Shown piece by piece: positions 1-7,191 of a DNA stretch of 9,118 bases. This DNA comes from Flammeovirgaceae bacterium UBA2371 (GTDB taxonomy: Bacteria > Bacteroidota > Bacteroidia > Cytophagales > Cyclobacteriaceae). The notes under the pieces were generated by a model. It was given only the letters and a program-made list of their open reading frames with translations. It did not search any database and was not told where the DNA came from. A program made the translations under genes and the position numbers. The stretch's first letter is position 1. Each line of letters opens with the position of its first letter. The stretch covers positions 1-9,118 of the forward strand of contig DDTF01000062.1 of assembly GCA_002345965.1 (NCBI GenBank), read 5' to 3'.

Positions 1-88
1 AATATTATGTAACGACACTGAATTTGAGTGAAGTTTTTATGAGAAAAAAATTGTCATTTTTCACAAAATGGTTTTCATATAAAATACA

Positions 89-116
89 AGTGAATTCCTC
101 GAAAATATAATTCACT
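89..116. repeat. 8-bp inverted repeat upstream of tex
   Basis: AGTGAATT (89-96) is exactly mirrored by AATTCACT (109-116), with a 12-base AT-rich spacer. It lies about 75 bases before the tex ATG and upstream of the candidate -7 element at 158-165. It could be a regulator binding site or a hairpin belonging to an upstream transcript. No T-run follows the right arm, so it does not look like an intrinsic terminator. The rest of 1-157 is AT-rich and I see no gene in it. Confidence 0.4.
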
Positions 117-157
117 AAATATTCGGTGGAACCTCTTTTACTCCTGAATAACCGTCT

Positions 158-165
158 TATTTTTG
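158..165 (+). promoter_or_regulatory. Candidate Bacteroidota -7 element for tex
   Basis: TATTTTTG matches the Bacteroidota sigma-A -7 consensus TAnnTTTG at every fixed position. Initiation a few bases downstream would give a leader of roughly 20 bases before the ATG at 192. No clean TTG -33 element is present at the expected spacing; only a TTTTA tract lies near 136-140. If the element is real, it falls inside the possible GTG-initiated extension from 126 and so argues for the 192 start. This is a motif match only. Confidence 0.4.
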
Positions 166-191
166 CCGTCTCTTTGAACACCGATTTCAAC

Positions 192-2456
192 ATGGATAAT
201 ATATCACGCATTGCCTCGGAACTCAATCTCACCTCCAAGCAGGTACAGGTTGTGGTCGATTTACTTACTGCAGGCTCCACCATTCCTTTCATTGCCCGAT
301 ACCGCAAAGAAATGACCGGTACCCTGGACGAGGTGGCGCTGGCTGCTATTCGCGACCGTCATGAGCAACTGATGGAATTGGACAAGCGCAGAGATGCTAT
401 TTTGAAGTCGATTGAAAAGCAACAATTGCTTACACCAGAATTGGAAAAGCTTATACTCAACGCGGAGACACTCACAGCGTTGGAGGACATTTATTTGCCT
501 TACAAGCCCAAGCGCAAAACACGTGCTACAGTTGCCAAGGAAAAAGGATTGGAACCATTGGCTGTGCGACTCTATGAACAAACTCAATTCAATGTAACAA
601 GTGAAGCACAGGCGTTCATTAATACAGAATTGGGAGTAAACAATGAAGAGGAAGCTTTGGCGGGTGCACGAGACATCATTGCGGAATGGGTAAGTGAAAA
701 CCAGGAGGCACGTCAAAATATCAGGGAACTCTTTTGGAAGGAAGGGGTAATCCAGTCTTCGGTTGTAAAATCAAAAGTTGCAACAGAAGAAGCACAGAAG
801 TTCAAAGATTACTTTGAATGGAAGGAGCCCATCAGTAAAACACCATCGCACAGGTTGTTGGCCATGCGCAGGGCTGAAAAAGAAAGTTTTGTCACCTTAG
901 ACATCGCACCGGAAGAAGCGCGTGCTTTTCAAATTCTTGAAAAACAATTTGTAAAAACAAGCTCACCTGTAGGGGAACAAGTGGCGCTGGCCGTGAAAGA
1001 CAGTTATAAGCGATTGCTGAAGCCATCACTTGAAACGGAGGTAAGGGTAGAAACAAAAATGAAGGCAGATCAGGAAGCCATCAAAGTGTTTGCCTCCAAT
1101 CTCAAAGAACTATTATTAACCTCTCCCCTTGGTCAAAAAAGAGTACTGGCTCTTGATCCCGGTTTTAGAACCGGTACAAAATTGGTTTGTTTGGGTGAGC
1201 AGGGAGAATTGTTATTTGATTCTGTTATTTATCCCAACGAACCTCAGCGAGAAACCTCAAAGTCAGGAACCATTATTTTAGGATTGTGTGATCGATTTAA
1301 AATAGAGGCGATTGCTATTGGTAATGGAACCGCCAGCAGGGAAACTGAAGCCTTTGTAAAGGCGATTGGGTTGCCCAAAGAAATCATTGTGGTTATGGTC
1401 AATGAAAGCGGGGCTTCCGTATATTCCGCTTCTGATGTGGCCAGAGAAGAATTTCCTGACAAAGACATTACCGTACGTGGCGCTGTGTCTATTGGTAGGC
1501 GTTTGATGGATCCGCTGGCCGAATTGGTAAAGATTGATGCCAAATCCATTGGCGTGGGTCAATATCAACACGATGTAGATCAGACCAAATTGAAAGCCGG
1601 ACTGGATGATGTAGTGATGAGCTGTGTTAACTCTGTAGGCGTGGAAGTAAATACCGCCAGCAAAGACCTCTTGTCTTATGTATCGGGTCTTGGGCCCCAA
1701 TTAGCAAAAAGTATTGTTGAGTACAGAAATCAAAACGGTGCGTTTAAAGATCGCAGTTCGTTGACCAAAGTACCCAGACTGGGAGACAAGGCTTTTGAAC
1801 AATGTGCAGGCTTTCTTAGAATTCGCGACTCCAAAAACCCATTGGATGCCAGTGCTGTACATCCTGAGCGTTATGCCCTGGTAGAGCAGTTTGCCAAAGA
1901 CCTGAATTGTACCATTAAAGACCTGATGACCAGCGCAGAGCTTCGTAAGAAACTGGATTTAAAAAAATACGTTACCGAGGCGGTGGGACTTCCCACCCTT
2001 ACCGATATACTTGCCGAACTGGAAAAACCAGGACGTGACCCGCGTGAGAAGTTTGAAGTATTTTCTTTTCAGGAGGGGGTAAACGAAATCAAGGATTTGA
2101 AGATTGGTATGGTATTGCCTGGCATTGTTACCAACGTAACCAATTTTGGCGCATTTGTAGATATCGGTGTACATCAGGATGGGCTGGTGCACATCAGTCA
2201 CCTTAGTGATCAGTTTGTAAAAGATCCCAATGCTGTCATCAGCGTACAGCAAAAAGTGCAAGTGACAGTAATGGAAGTAGATGTACCGCGAAAGCGCATT
2301 GCGTTGTCAATGAAAAGCGATCCCTTCGGAGCAAGTCCTGCCGCCAAAAAAGAACCTGGAAAACGTGATCAAAAACGCGCTGTGCCAACGTCTACAAGAA
2401 AAGAAGAAAGTATGGAGGACAAGTTGGCGCAATTGAAGGCGAAGTTTGGAAAGTAA
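192..2456 (+). CDS. tex: Tex family S1 RNA-binding transcription accessory protein
   Basis: Tex is a cytosolic nucleic-acid-binding protein of the Tex/Spt6-like family, linked in other bacteria to transcription and to expression of particular genes. The 754-residue product is close to the usual family length of about 720-790. An N-terminal helical region comes first, including the family motif IPFIARYRKEMTGTLDE (31-47). A YqgF/RNase H-like fold follows at about 316-440, with LDPGFRTGTKL (321-331), NGTASRE (378-384) and NESGASVYSASDVAREEFPD (404-423). A helix-hairpin-helix region lies at about 490-545. An S1 domain lies at about 636-708 (GIVTNVTNFGAFVDIGVHQDGLVHIS, split here as GIVTNVTNFGAFVD and GVHQDGLVHIS). 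A lysine-rich tail completes the protein. The ATG at 192 is preferred over the in-frame GTG at 126, because the family starts at this point and a candidate promoter lies between them. The gene is monocistronic as seen, and its stop directly abuts the convergent GNAT stop. Confidence 0.96.
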   Translation: MDNISRIASELNLTSKQVQVVVDLLTAGSTIPFIARYRKEMTGTLDEVALAAIRDRHEQLMELDKRRDAILKSIEKQQLLTPELEKLILNAETLTALEDIYLPYKPKRKTRATVAKEKGLEPLAVRLYEQTQFNVTSEAQAFINTELGVNNEEEALAGARDIIAEWVSENQEARQNIRELFWKEGVIQSSVVKSKVATEEAQKFKDYFEWKEPISKTPSHRLLAMRRAEKESFVTLDIAPEEARAFQILEKQFVKTSSPVGEQVALAVKDSYKRLLKPSLETEVRVETKMKADQEAIKVFASNLKELLLTSPLGQKRVLALDPGFRTGTKLVCLGEQGELLFDSVIYPNEPQRETSKSGTIILGLCDRFKIEAIAIGNGTASRETEAFVKAIGLPKEIIVVMVNESGASVYSASDVAREEFPDKDITVRGAVSIGRRLMDPLAELVKIDAKSIGVGQYQHDVDQTKLKAGLDDVVMSCVNSVGVEVNTASKDLLSYVSGLGPQLAKSIVEYRNQNGAFKDRSSLTKVPRLGDKAFEQCAGFLRIRDSKNPLDASAVHPERYALVEQFAKDLNCTIKDLMTSAELRKKLDLKKYVTEAVGLPTLTDILAELEKPGRDPREKFEVFSFQEGVNEIKDLKIGMVLPGIVTNVTNFGAFVDIGVHQDGLVHISHLSDQFVKDPNAVISVQQKVQVTVMEVDVPRKRIALSMKSDPFGASPAAKKEPGKRDQKRAVPTSTRKEESMEDKLAQLKAKFGK

Positions 2457-2963
2457 CTAATCATTAATTGGTGCTGTCTTCACATCATACACTTTCATCC
2501 CCCGGGCTTTGTAATTATGAAGTGCAGAAGGATGATCCAAACTACAGGTGTGCACCCACACCCGTCTGGCCTCCAGTGCCCAGGCTTCGGCAATGGCACA
2601 GGACAGCAAGTGGCTGCCTATCCCCTTCCCAATAAATCGTGGGGATAATCCAAAGTATTCAATTTTGACATTGCCTTCCTCCTCCCTGTGTAATTCGAAA
2701 TAACCGGCTGGTGTACCTGAATAATAAGCCACATAGGTTTTCAGGTTTTCATCTTCAGCATACATGCGCCAATCCTCCTCACTCCAACTTAACTTATCCG
2801 TCCAGCTCCATTGCTCCCCCACCAACTGATACAGAAAACGGTTGTATCTATACTCCTTGATCTTTACTTCAACAACTTGCAGGTTTTTATCCTGGAGATA
2901 CCTGGGTGTAAAATCAGCTTGATCAAGCAATTGCAGGTACCAGGTGGTTATGGATTCATTCAT
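2457..2963 (-). CDS. GNAT family N-acetyltransferase
   Basis: This 168-residue protein is predicted to be cytosolic and to transfer an acetyl group from acetyl-CoA to an amine; the substrate cannot be read from the sequence. The fold is visible: NRFLYQLVGEQWSWTDKLSW (41-60) typical of one GNAT subgroup, AGYFEL (86-91), the strand IEYFGLSP (101-108), the acetyl-CoA loop R109-FIG-KG-IG (motif A), RRVWVHTCSLDHP (133-145), and NYKARGM (150-156) near the C-terminus. I chose the ATG at 2963. It lies 2 bases after the stop of the upstream PLD gene, and the resulting N-terminus (MNESITTWYLQLL) lines up with the start of this subgroup as I remember it. A GTG at 3023 would add 20 residues and overlap the PLD gene by 58 bases. 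The gene is probably the last of the FAH-PLD-GNAT operon. Its TAG stop abuts the tex TAA with no base between, leaving no room for a separate terminator. Confidence 0.9.
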   Translation of the reverse strand: MNESITTWYLQLLDQADFTPRYLQDKNLQVVEVKIKEYRYNRFLYQLVGEQWSWTDKLSWSEEDWRMYAEDENLKTYVAYYSGTPAGYFELHREEEGNVKIEYFGLSPRFIGKGIGSHLLSCAIAEAWALEARRVWVHTCSLDHPSALHNYKARGMKVYDVKTAPIND

Positions 2964-2965
2964 AC

Positions 2966-4519
2966 CTACAAGATAGATTTGGGTACCACGCCTCTCCACC
3001 AAATGCGAAATTGTTTCCACCACCCTGCTTCCGAATCGGGGTTAAATGCAGCTGTAGTATGCCATGCATTCTCTGGCCTCATGTCTACTTCCATGGCATC
3101 GAACAAGTTTTTTGCTACAACCGGATCATGGATCACTGTAATACATTCTGTATTTAAATTGGCACTCCTGGGGTCAAGATTAAAAGTACCGATGATAGCC
3201 ATTTTCTCATCGATCACCATGGATTTTGCATGTAGCCCAAAGATGGGCTTGTAGTCTATTTCCTTTTGAAGTGCTCCGGTCATGATTTCAAAACGAATAG
3301 CTGCATCCGGCTTGAATTCGTAAATGTCAATTCCTATTTCCAAAAGTTTTTGCCTGTCACGGGCATAGCCACTGAAAGCTTCCAGATTATCTGTAGACGA
3401 CATACTGTTGGTCAGTATTTTCACTTTCACGCCACTTTCTATCGCAGCTTTGAACAGTTGCTGACTTAAGTCAGTGGTAACAAGATAAGGCGACTGAATG
3501 GTAATGGATTGTCTGGCATTATTAATTAGCTCAATCAGATAATCCGTACTTGCTCCTCCACCTTGCAAGCCGTTGAGTCCATCGTTCTTGCCAGGGTTAT
3601 CCGATATGTAGGAGACGCTATCCACCCAAATCAACTTGCCACTATTTTGAATCGTGTTAAAAGCAACTGGAACTGATGCAATTTTTTCCCGAACCTGCGG
3701 CCAGAAATTATTCGGATCACATGCATATTGGTGAATGTAATTGTATATCGCTGCTGTCTTTAAATCATCCTCAGGCTTTACCAACTTTTCCAGTGGGGCA
3801 CTTAAATCACTGTTCCAAAATTCTTCGAAAGAATACCCAATATCCTGGACCACCTTCCCAACTAACAATACATCCCTGTCCCTGAAGTTGTACTCATGAT
3901 CGTAGTCGAAGTACTCATCTGCAATATTTCTTCCTCCTGTGATCACCACTTTATTATCCACTATGAAGGTTTTATTGTGCATGCGCTGATTGAAACCCTG
4001 AAAATTACTGGTGAGACTCCATAATTTCTCCGGAAGATTTTTGCCAATGTTGGCGGTAGGATTATATATCCGAATTGACAGATTGGGATGCGCATTTAAG
4101 GCAAGCAAATCATTGGCATCTGCTTCTACCATAATATCATCGACCAACATGCGCACTTTTACTCCTCTGTCTGCAGCCCTCAACAAATAATCAACGGCAA
4201 TCAACCCGATGTTATCTGCGGAAAAAATAAAGTATTGGATGTCAATCGTTTCGTCAGCGGATTCGGTCAACCATGCCCTCGCTATCATAGAATTGTCGCC
4301 CTCTTCTAATGTGTAAACTCCAGTTTTGGCTGACATCAAGTCCTTGAATGGGTCAAGTTGTGCCGAAAGCGAGTGCGTGCTGTCCAAATGAATTTTCGCA
4401 CAGAAGTCATCATCTATCGAAGGATAACGTTCCCCGCTCGTTGCACATCCAAAGGATACCCCAATGAGAAGTATACCAACCAATCGGAATACGCTTATTA
4501 TTTCAACCGCTTTACTCAT
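2966..4519 (-). CDS. Phospholipase D-family lipoprotein, ClsC-like (putative cardiolipin synthase)
   Basis: This 517-residue protein has two HKD phosphotransfer motifs: H181-NK183-D188 followed by GGRN (195-198), and H430-AK432-D437 followed by GTFNLDPRS (444-452). Family knowledge: ClsC-type enzymes form cardiolipin by phosphatidyl transfer at the inner membrane. Similarity to E. coli ClsC (YmdC), compared from memory, covers the flanks of HKD1 (FNQRMHNKTFIVD), the region HAKSMVIDEKMAIIGTFNLD, and a basic-aromatic C-terminus ending near WWKQFRIWWRGVVP. The N-terminus has a hydrophobic stretch at 10-24 ending in SFGC25, a plausible but non-canonical lipobox, so lipoprotein anchoring is likely but not certain. 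The ATG at 4519 overlaps the end of the FAH gene by 8 bases (ATGAGTAA), which suggests translational coupling. An upstream start at 4579 would add 20 residues lying inside the FAH gene and bury the signal, so it is disfavoured. Residues after Cys25 (ATSGERY) lack an acidic surface-export signal, so a periplasm-facing location is inferred. A general phospholipase or PLD nuclease role is less likely. Confidence 0.92.
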   Translation of the reverse strand: MSKAVEIISVFRLVGILLIGVSFGCATSGERYPSIDDDFCAKIHLDSTHSLSAQLDPFKDLMSAKTGVYTLEEGDNSMIARAWLTESADETIDIQYFIFSADNIGLIAVDYLLRAADRGVKVRMLVDDIMVEADANDLLALNAHPNLSIRIYNPTANIGKNLPEKLWSLTSNFQGFNQRMHNKTFIVDNKVVITGGRNIADEYFDYDHEYNFRDRDVLLVGKVVQDIGYSFEEFWNSDLSAPLEKLVKPEDDLKTAAIYNYIHQYACDPNNFWPQVREKIASVPVAFNTIQNSGKLIWVDSVSYISDNPGKNDGLNGLQGGGASTDYLIELINNARQSITIQSPYLVTTDLSQQLFKAAIESGVKVKILTNSMSSTDNLEAFSGYARDRQKLLEIGIDIYEFKPDAAIRFEIMTGALQKEIDYKPIFGLHAKSMVIDEKMAIIGTFNLDPRSANLNTECITVIHDPVVAKNLFDAMEVDMRPENAWHTTAAFNPDSEAGWWKQFRIWWRGVVPKSIL

Positions 4520-5468
4520 TGGATTGATAGGATACAACCATTTGTTTTTGCGATCCAATTCCATCGATACCCAATTCAACCACTTCCCCTGGTTGGAGAT
4601 ACTTTGGTGGTTTCATGCCAGCTCCAACACCCGAAGGAGTGCCCGTAGCCAAAACATCTCCAGGTAATAAAGTAATCATGGTGCTGACATAGCTGATGAG
4701 TTCTGCGACACTAAAAATCATATCACTTGTGTTGCCATCTTGCATGGTCTTACCATTTACTTTTAACCACAATCGCAAACGCTGTGGATCCTTGATGGCC
4801 TCAGGAGTAATAAGGTATGGTCCAAGAGGTCCAAATGTGTCGGGGCTCTTTCCTTTTGTCCACTGCCCCGTTCCCTCTTTCTGCCAACTGCGTTCAGTGT
4901 AGTCATTCATAATGGTATAACCTGCTACATAATCCAATGCATCGGCTACCTTCACGTGTTTAGCTTTCTTACCGATTACAATTGCCAGTTCAACTTCCCA
5001 ATCCACTTTCTCTGCATTCTTGGGAATCACTACGGGATCGTTTGGTCCCATCAAAGATGTTGTTGCCTTCATAAATATGATCGGTTCCTCAGGGACTGCA
5101 GACCCGGTCTCCTTAGCATGTTCTACATAGTTTCGACCGATGGCCACTATTTTTGACGGACGTGCTATACAAGTTGCCAAACGAGATTCACTCGGTACTT
5201 CAGGACAGCTTTTCAAATTGGCGGCTACCCACTTTCTTAATCTGACAATTCCATCTTGTTGAAAAAACTGTTCATTATAATCTTCACCAAAACCTGATAC
5301 ATCCAACATCTTTCCGTTGGGAAGTACAACCCCTGGCTTCTCGGCACCCACTTCGCCAAAACGAAAGAGTTTAGTAATTAATTGATCTTGTGCATCAGTA
5401 GGTTGGATACAGGCTGTCAGCGACAGGATACACAACAACAAGAACGTTTTAGGTAGGAATTTCTTCAT
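4512..5468 (-). CDS. FAH-family (fumarylacetoacetate hydrolase-like) enzyme with lipoprotein signal
   Basis: This 318-residue protein carries a complete fumarylacetoacetate hydrolase-type C-terminal domain. Relatives cleave or hydrate 2-oxo acids and acylpyruvates using a divalent metal; the substrate here is unknown. Visible features are GRNYVEHAKETG (111-122, the His/Glu catalytic motif), FMKATTSLMGP (132-142), the metal-binding pair in WEVELAIVIGKKA (E158, E160), MNDYTER with D189, GKSPDTFGPLGPYL (206-219) and ATGTPSGVG (274-282). The N-terminus is unusual for the family: K2-K3, a hydrophobic run, then LTAC20, a canonical lipobox. The acidic surface-export signal is absent (CIQPTDAQ), so a periplasm-facing lipoprotein is inferred. 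Typical relatives are cytosolic and about 280 residues long. The gene is first in a tight cluster, overlapping the PLD gene by 8 bases. The ATG at 5468 is fixed by the signal peptide. A candidate promoter inside an inverted repeat lies just upstream. Confidence 0.93.
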   Translation of the reverse strand: MKKFLPKTFLLLCILSLTACIQPTDAQDQLITKLFRFGEVGAEKPGVVLPNGKMLDVSGFGEDYNEQFFQQDGIVRLRKWVAANLKSCPEVPSESRLATCIARPSKIVAIGRNYVEHAKETGSAVPEEPIIFMKATTSLMGPNDPVVIPKNAEKVDWEVELAIVIGKKAKHVKVADALDYVAGYTIMNDYTERSWQKEGTGQWTKGKSPDTFGPLGPYLITPEAIKDPQRLRLWLKVNGKTMQDGNTSDMIFSVAELISYVSTMITLLPGDVLATGTPSGVGAGMKPPKYLQPGEVVELGIDGIGSQKQMVVSYQSNE

Positions 5469-5476
5469 AGCAATTG

Positions 5477-5520
5477 AGTTGAACTGATCACTAAAGTTAG
5501 GATAATTTGATCAATCAACT
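5477..5520. repeat. Interrupted inverted repeat upstream of the FAH operon
   Basis: The left arm AGTTGAACTGATCA (5477-5490) pairs with the right arm TGATCAATCAACT (5508-5520). There are two perfect 6-bp blocks (AGTTGA/TCAACT and TGATCA/TGATCA) separated by 2 unpaired bases on one side and 1 on the other. The 17-base centre holds the candidate -7 element of the FAH promoter. The position, 9-52 bases before the FAH ATG, suits an operator or a leader hairpin. No tract suggesting a terminator follows it in the direction of transcription. Confidence 0.45.
5492..5518 (-). promoter_or_regulatory. Weak candidate promoter for the FAH-PLD-GNAT operon
   Basis: On the minus strand TAACTTTA (5499-5492) matches TAnnTTTG at five of six fixed positions. 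A TTG (5518-5516) lies 16 bases upstream, slightly closer than usual for Bacteroidota. Initiation here would give a leader of about 15-20 bases before the ATG at 5468. No convincing terminator is visible between mqo and this gene, so readthrough from mqo across the 115-base gap is also possible. Confidence 0.25.
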
Positions 5521-5583
5521 GCATTTCCATTCTGCCCCTCAATATTTACTGGCAGTGCCTATGGCATCTAATTTGAAAGATAA

Positions 5584-7086
5584 TTAAGCTTTTTTTAGCT
5601 GCAGGATCTCTGCCGTCCGTTTTCTTGTTGTCTCCAATTGTCCTTCATTTTCAGATAAGGACACACCAAATGAGGGCACCATCTCTTTTAATTTGGTCTG
5701 CCACTTCTCTGCTTTCCCTTCTACCCCGAAACACCTGGTGATCAAATCCAACATCACGGCTGCTGCTGTTGACGCTCCTGGCGAAGCGCCAAGTAATGCC
5801 GCCACTGTGCCATCCTTCGATACTACTACTTCCGTTCCAAACTCAAGCACTCCACCTTTTTCTTTATCTTTTTTAATTACCTGCACCCGTTGACCAGCTT
5901 CCTTCAATTCCCAGTCGGTGAGTTTGGTAAAAGGAATGTATTCGCGCAAAGCGGCATGTCTTTCCTCTGGAGTTTGTCTTACTTGTTCGATCAAATATTT
6001 CGTTAGCGGCATATTTTTCAATCCAGCAAAAATCATGGGAATGGCGTTGTCTGGACGAATGGAGCTTGGCAAATCCATTAATGAACCGTTCTTTAAAAAC
6101 TTAGTAGAAAATCCAGCAAAAGGTCCGAACAGTAATTCTTTTCTTCCATTGATCATACGGGTATCGACATGTGGTACCGACATAGGAGGCGCACCTACAG
6201 AAGCCTTGCCATAAACCTTTGCATGGTGCTTTGCCACAAGTTCTTCATTAAGGCACTTCAGCCACAACCCACTTACAGGAAATCCACCGTAACCTTTTCG
6301 TTCGCTTATCTCTGCCCGTTTTAGCAGGTGCAGTGTAGCTCCGCCTGCGCCAATAAATACAAACCTACTATTGCACTTTTCTTTCTTTCTATTTAGCAAA
6401 TTCCTTACAAACACATCCCATCCTCCTGTGCCATCCGGATCCAGGTCAAGGGCTTCCGTATTATAATGAATAGTAACGCCCGGCATTTGTTCCAGCTGGC
6501 GAATCATGCAGCGGGTCAGGTTTCCGAAGTTAACATCAGTACCAATATCCATACAAGTGGCCGCTACGGTTTGCGTGCTCTTTCTTCCACGCATCACAAC
6601 AGGAGCCCATTCTGACATCCTATCTCTGTCTTCAGTATAAATCATGCCTCTGAAAAGCGGACTTTCCTGCATTAGGTCATATCGCTTTTTGAGGTAAGTG
6701 ACATTGTCCTCACCCCACACGAGGCTAATGTGCGGAACCTGTGTAATGAACTCGTGAGGCTGGATGTACTTTTTTTGAACGAGGTATGCCCAAAACTCGC
6801 GTGACAATTCAAATGACTCCGCTATCCGGGTGGCTTTGTAAATATTAATAGAACCATCAGGTTTTTGTGGTGTATAGTTCAATTCACAAAATGCCGAGTG
6901 GCCTGTACCTGCATTGTTCCATGCATCGGAACTTTCAGTACCTGCCTCATCTAATCTTTCAAAAATCTGTATTGTAATATCCGGATCAAGTTCTTTCAGC
7001 ATCATTCCGAGTGTTGCACTCATGATGCCTGCTCCCATCAATACCACATCTGTTTCCTTGACCAAGGACTTAATCGTATGTGTCAT
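5584..7086 (-). CDS. mqo: Malate:quinone oxidoreductase
   Basis: Mqo is an FAD-dependent peripheral membrane enzyme that oxidises malate to oxaloacetate and passes the electrons to the quinone pool, bypassing NAD-linked malate dehydrogenase in the citric acid cycle. The 500-residue product matches the usual family length of about 490-500. Seen directly: the N-terminal FAD-binding strand and loop VVLMGAGIMSATLG (14-27), the E43-R44 end of the second strand, NNAGTGHSAFCELNYTP (57-73), FIGAGGATLHLLKRAEI in the middle, GGFPVSGLWL, FGPFAGFSTKFLK, and the C-terminal GASPGAST (433-440). The ATG at 7086 is chosen over a TTG 27 bases upstream, since it places the FAD motif at the normal distance and lies about 20 bases after a candidate promoter. 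A small palindrome, GGCTT-A-AAGCC (7097-7107), lies in the leader. The reading frame is intact. Confidence 0.97.
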   Translation of the reverse strand: MTHTIKSLVKETDVVLMGAGIMSATLGMMLKELDPDITIQIFERLDEAGTESSDAWNNAGTGHSAFCELNYTPQKPDGSINIYKATRIAESFELSREFWAYLVQKKYIQPHEFITQVPHISLVWGEDNVTYLKKRYDLMQESPLFRGMIYTEDRDRMSEWAPVVMRGRKSTQTVAATCMDIGTDVNFGNLTRCMIRQLEQMPGVTIHYNTEALDLDPDGTGGWDVFVRNLLNRKKEKCNSRFVFIGAGGATLHLLKRAEISERKGYGGFPVSGLWLKCLNEELVAKHHAKVYGKASVGAPPMSVPHVDTRMINGRKELLFGPFAGFSTKFLKNGSLMDLPSSIRPDNAIPMIFAGLKNMPLTKYLIEQVRQTPEERHAALREYIPFTKLTDWELKEAGQRVQVIKKDKEKGGVLEFGTEVVVSKDGTVAALLGASPGASTAAAVMLDLITRCFGVEGKAEKWQTKLKEMVPSFGVSLSENEGQLETTRKRTAEILQLKKA

Positions 7087-7109
7087 AGTTGGTTTGGGCT
7101 TAAAGCCTA

Positions 7110-7140
7110 CCAATTTAGAGGATCACCGGACACAAAGCAA
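7110..7140 (-). promoter_or_regulatory. Candidate promoter for mqo
   Basis: On the minus strand TAAATTGG (7117-7110) matches TAnnTTTG at five of six fixed positions. A TTG (7140-7138) lies 20 bases upstream, within the usual Bacteroidota range for the -33 element. Initiation would fall roughly 18-20 bases before the mqo ATG. The element begins immediately after the T-tract of the upstream terminator, which makes this a compact junction between transcription units. Motif match only. Confidence 0.35.
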
Positions 7141-7141
7141 T

Positions 7142-7174
7142 AAAAAAGCCCTGCAACCTACCGCTGCAGGGCTT
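7142..7174 (-). terminator. Intrinsic terminator of the cyanophycinase-like gene
   Basis: A perfect 10-bp stem (AAGCCCTGCA at 7146-7155 and TGCAGGGCTT at 7165-7174) encloses a 9-base loop. On the minus strand it is followed by a run of six T (7147-7142, the first two shared with the base of the stem). It starts 18 bases after the stop codon at 7192. The plus-strand side lacks a T-run, so it should act only on leftward transcription. It separates this gene from mqo. Confidence 0.88.
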
Positions 7175-7191
7175 GAATACCTGGTTTCTAT

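Noticed and set aside
126..191. GTG-initiated N-terminal extension of Tex
   Set aside because: The 22 extra residues precede the usual family start and contain a consensus-like promoter element; the ATG at 192 fits better.
5..307. 100-residue open frame on the minus strand over the tex start
   Set aside because: It overlaps the tex promoter region and coding start, has no recognisable domain, and looks like a chance frame.
1244..1700. Two minus-strand open frames inside tex
   Set aside because: They are shadows of a well-conserved coding sequence, with no start signals or domains.
2964..3023. GTG-initiated extension of the GNAT protein into the PLD gene
   Set aside because: It would create a 58-base overlap, while the ATG at 2963 gives a family-like N-terminus and 2-base spacing.
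2811..3254. 147-residue plus-strand open frame across the GNAT-PLD junction
   Set aside because: It is antisense to two genes with clear motifs and has no recognisable domain of its own.
2457..4519. PLD plus GNAT as a toxin or phage-defence module
   Set aside because: The PLD protein matches the ClsC cardiolipin synthase pattern with a likely lipoprotein signal, the GNAT protein lacks a toxin-antitoxin partner, and no mobile-element context is present.
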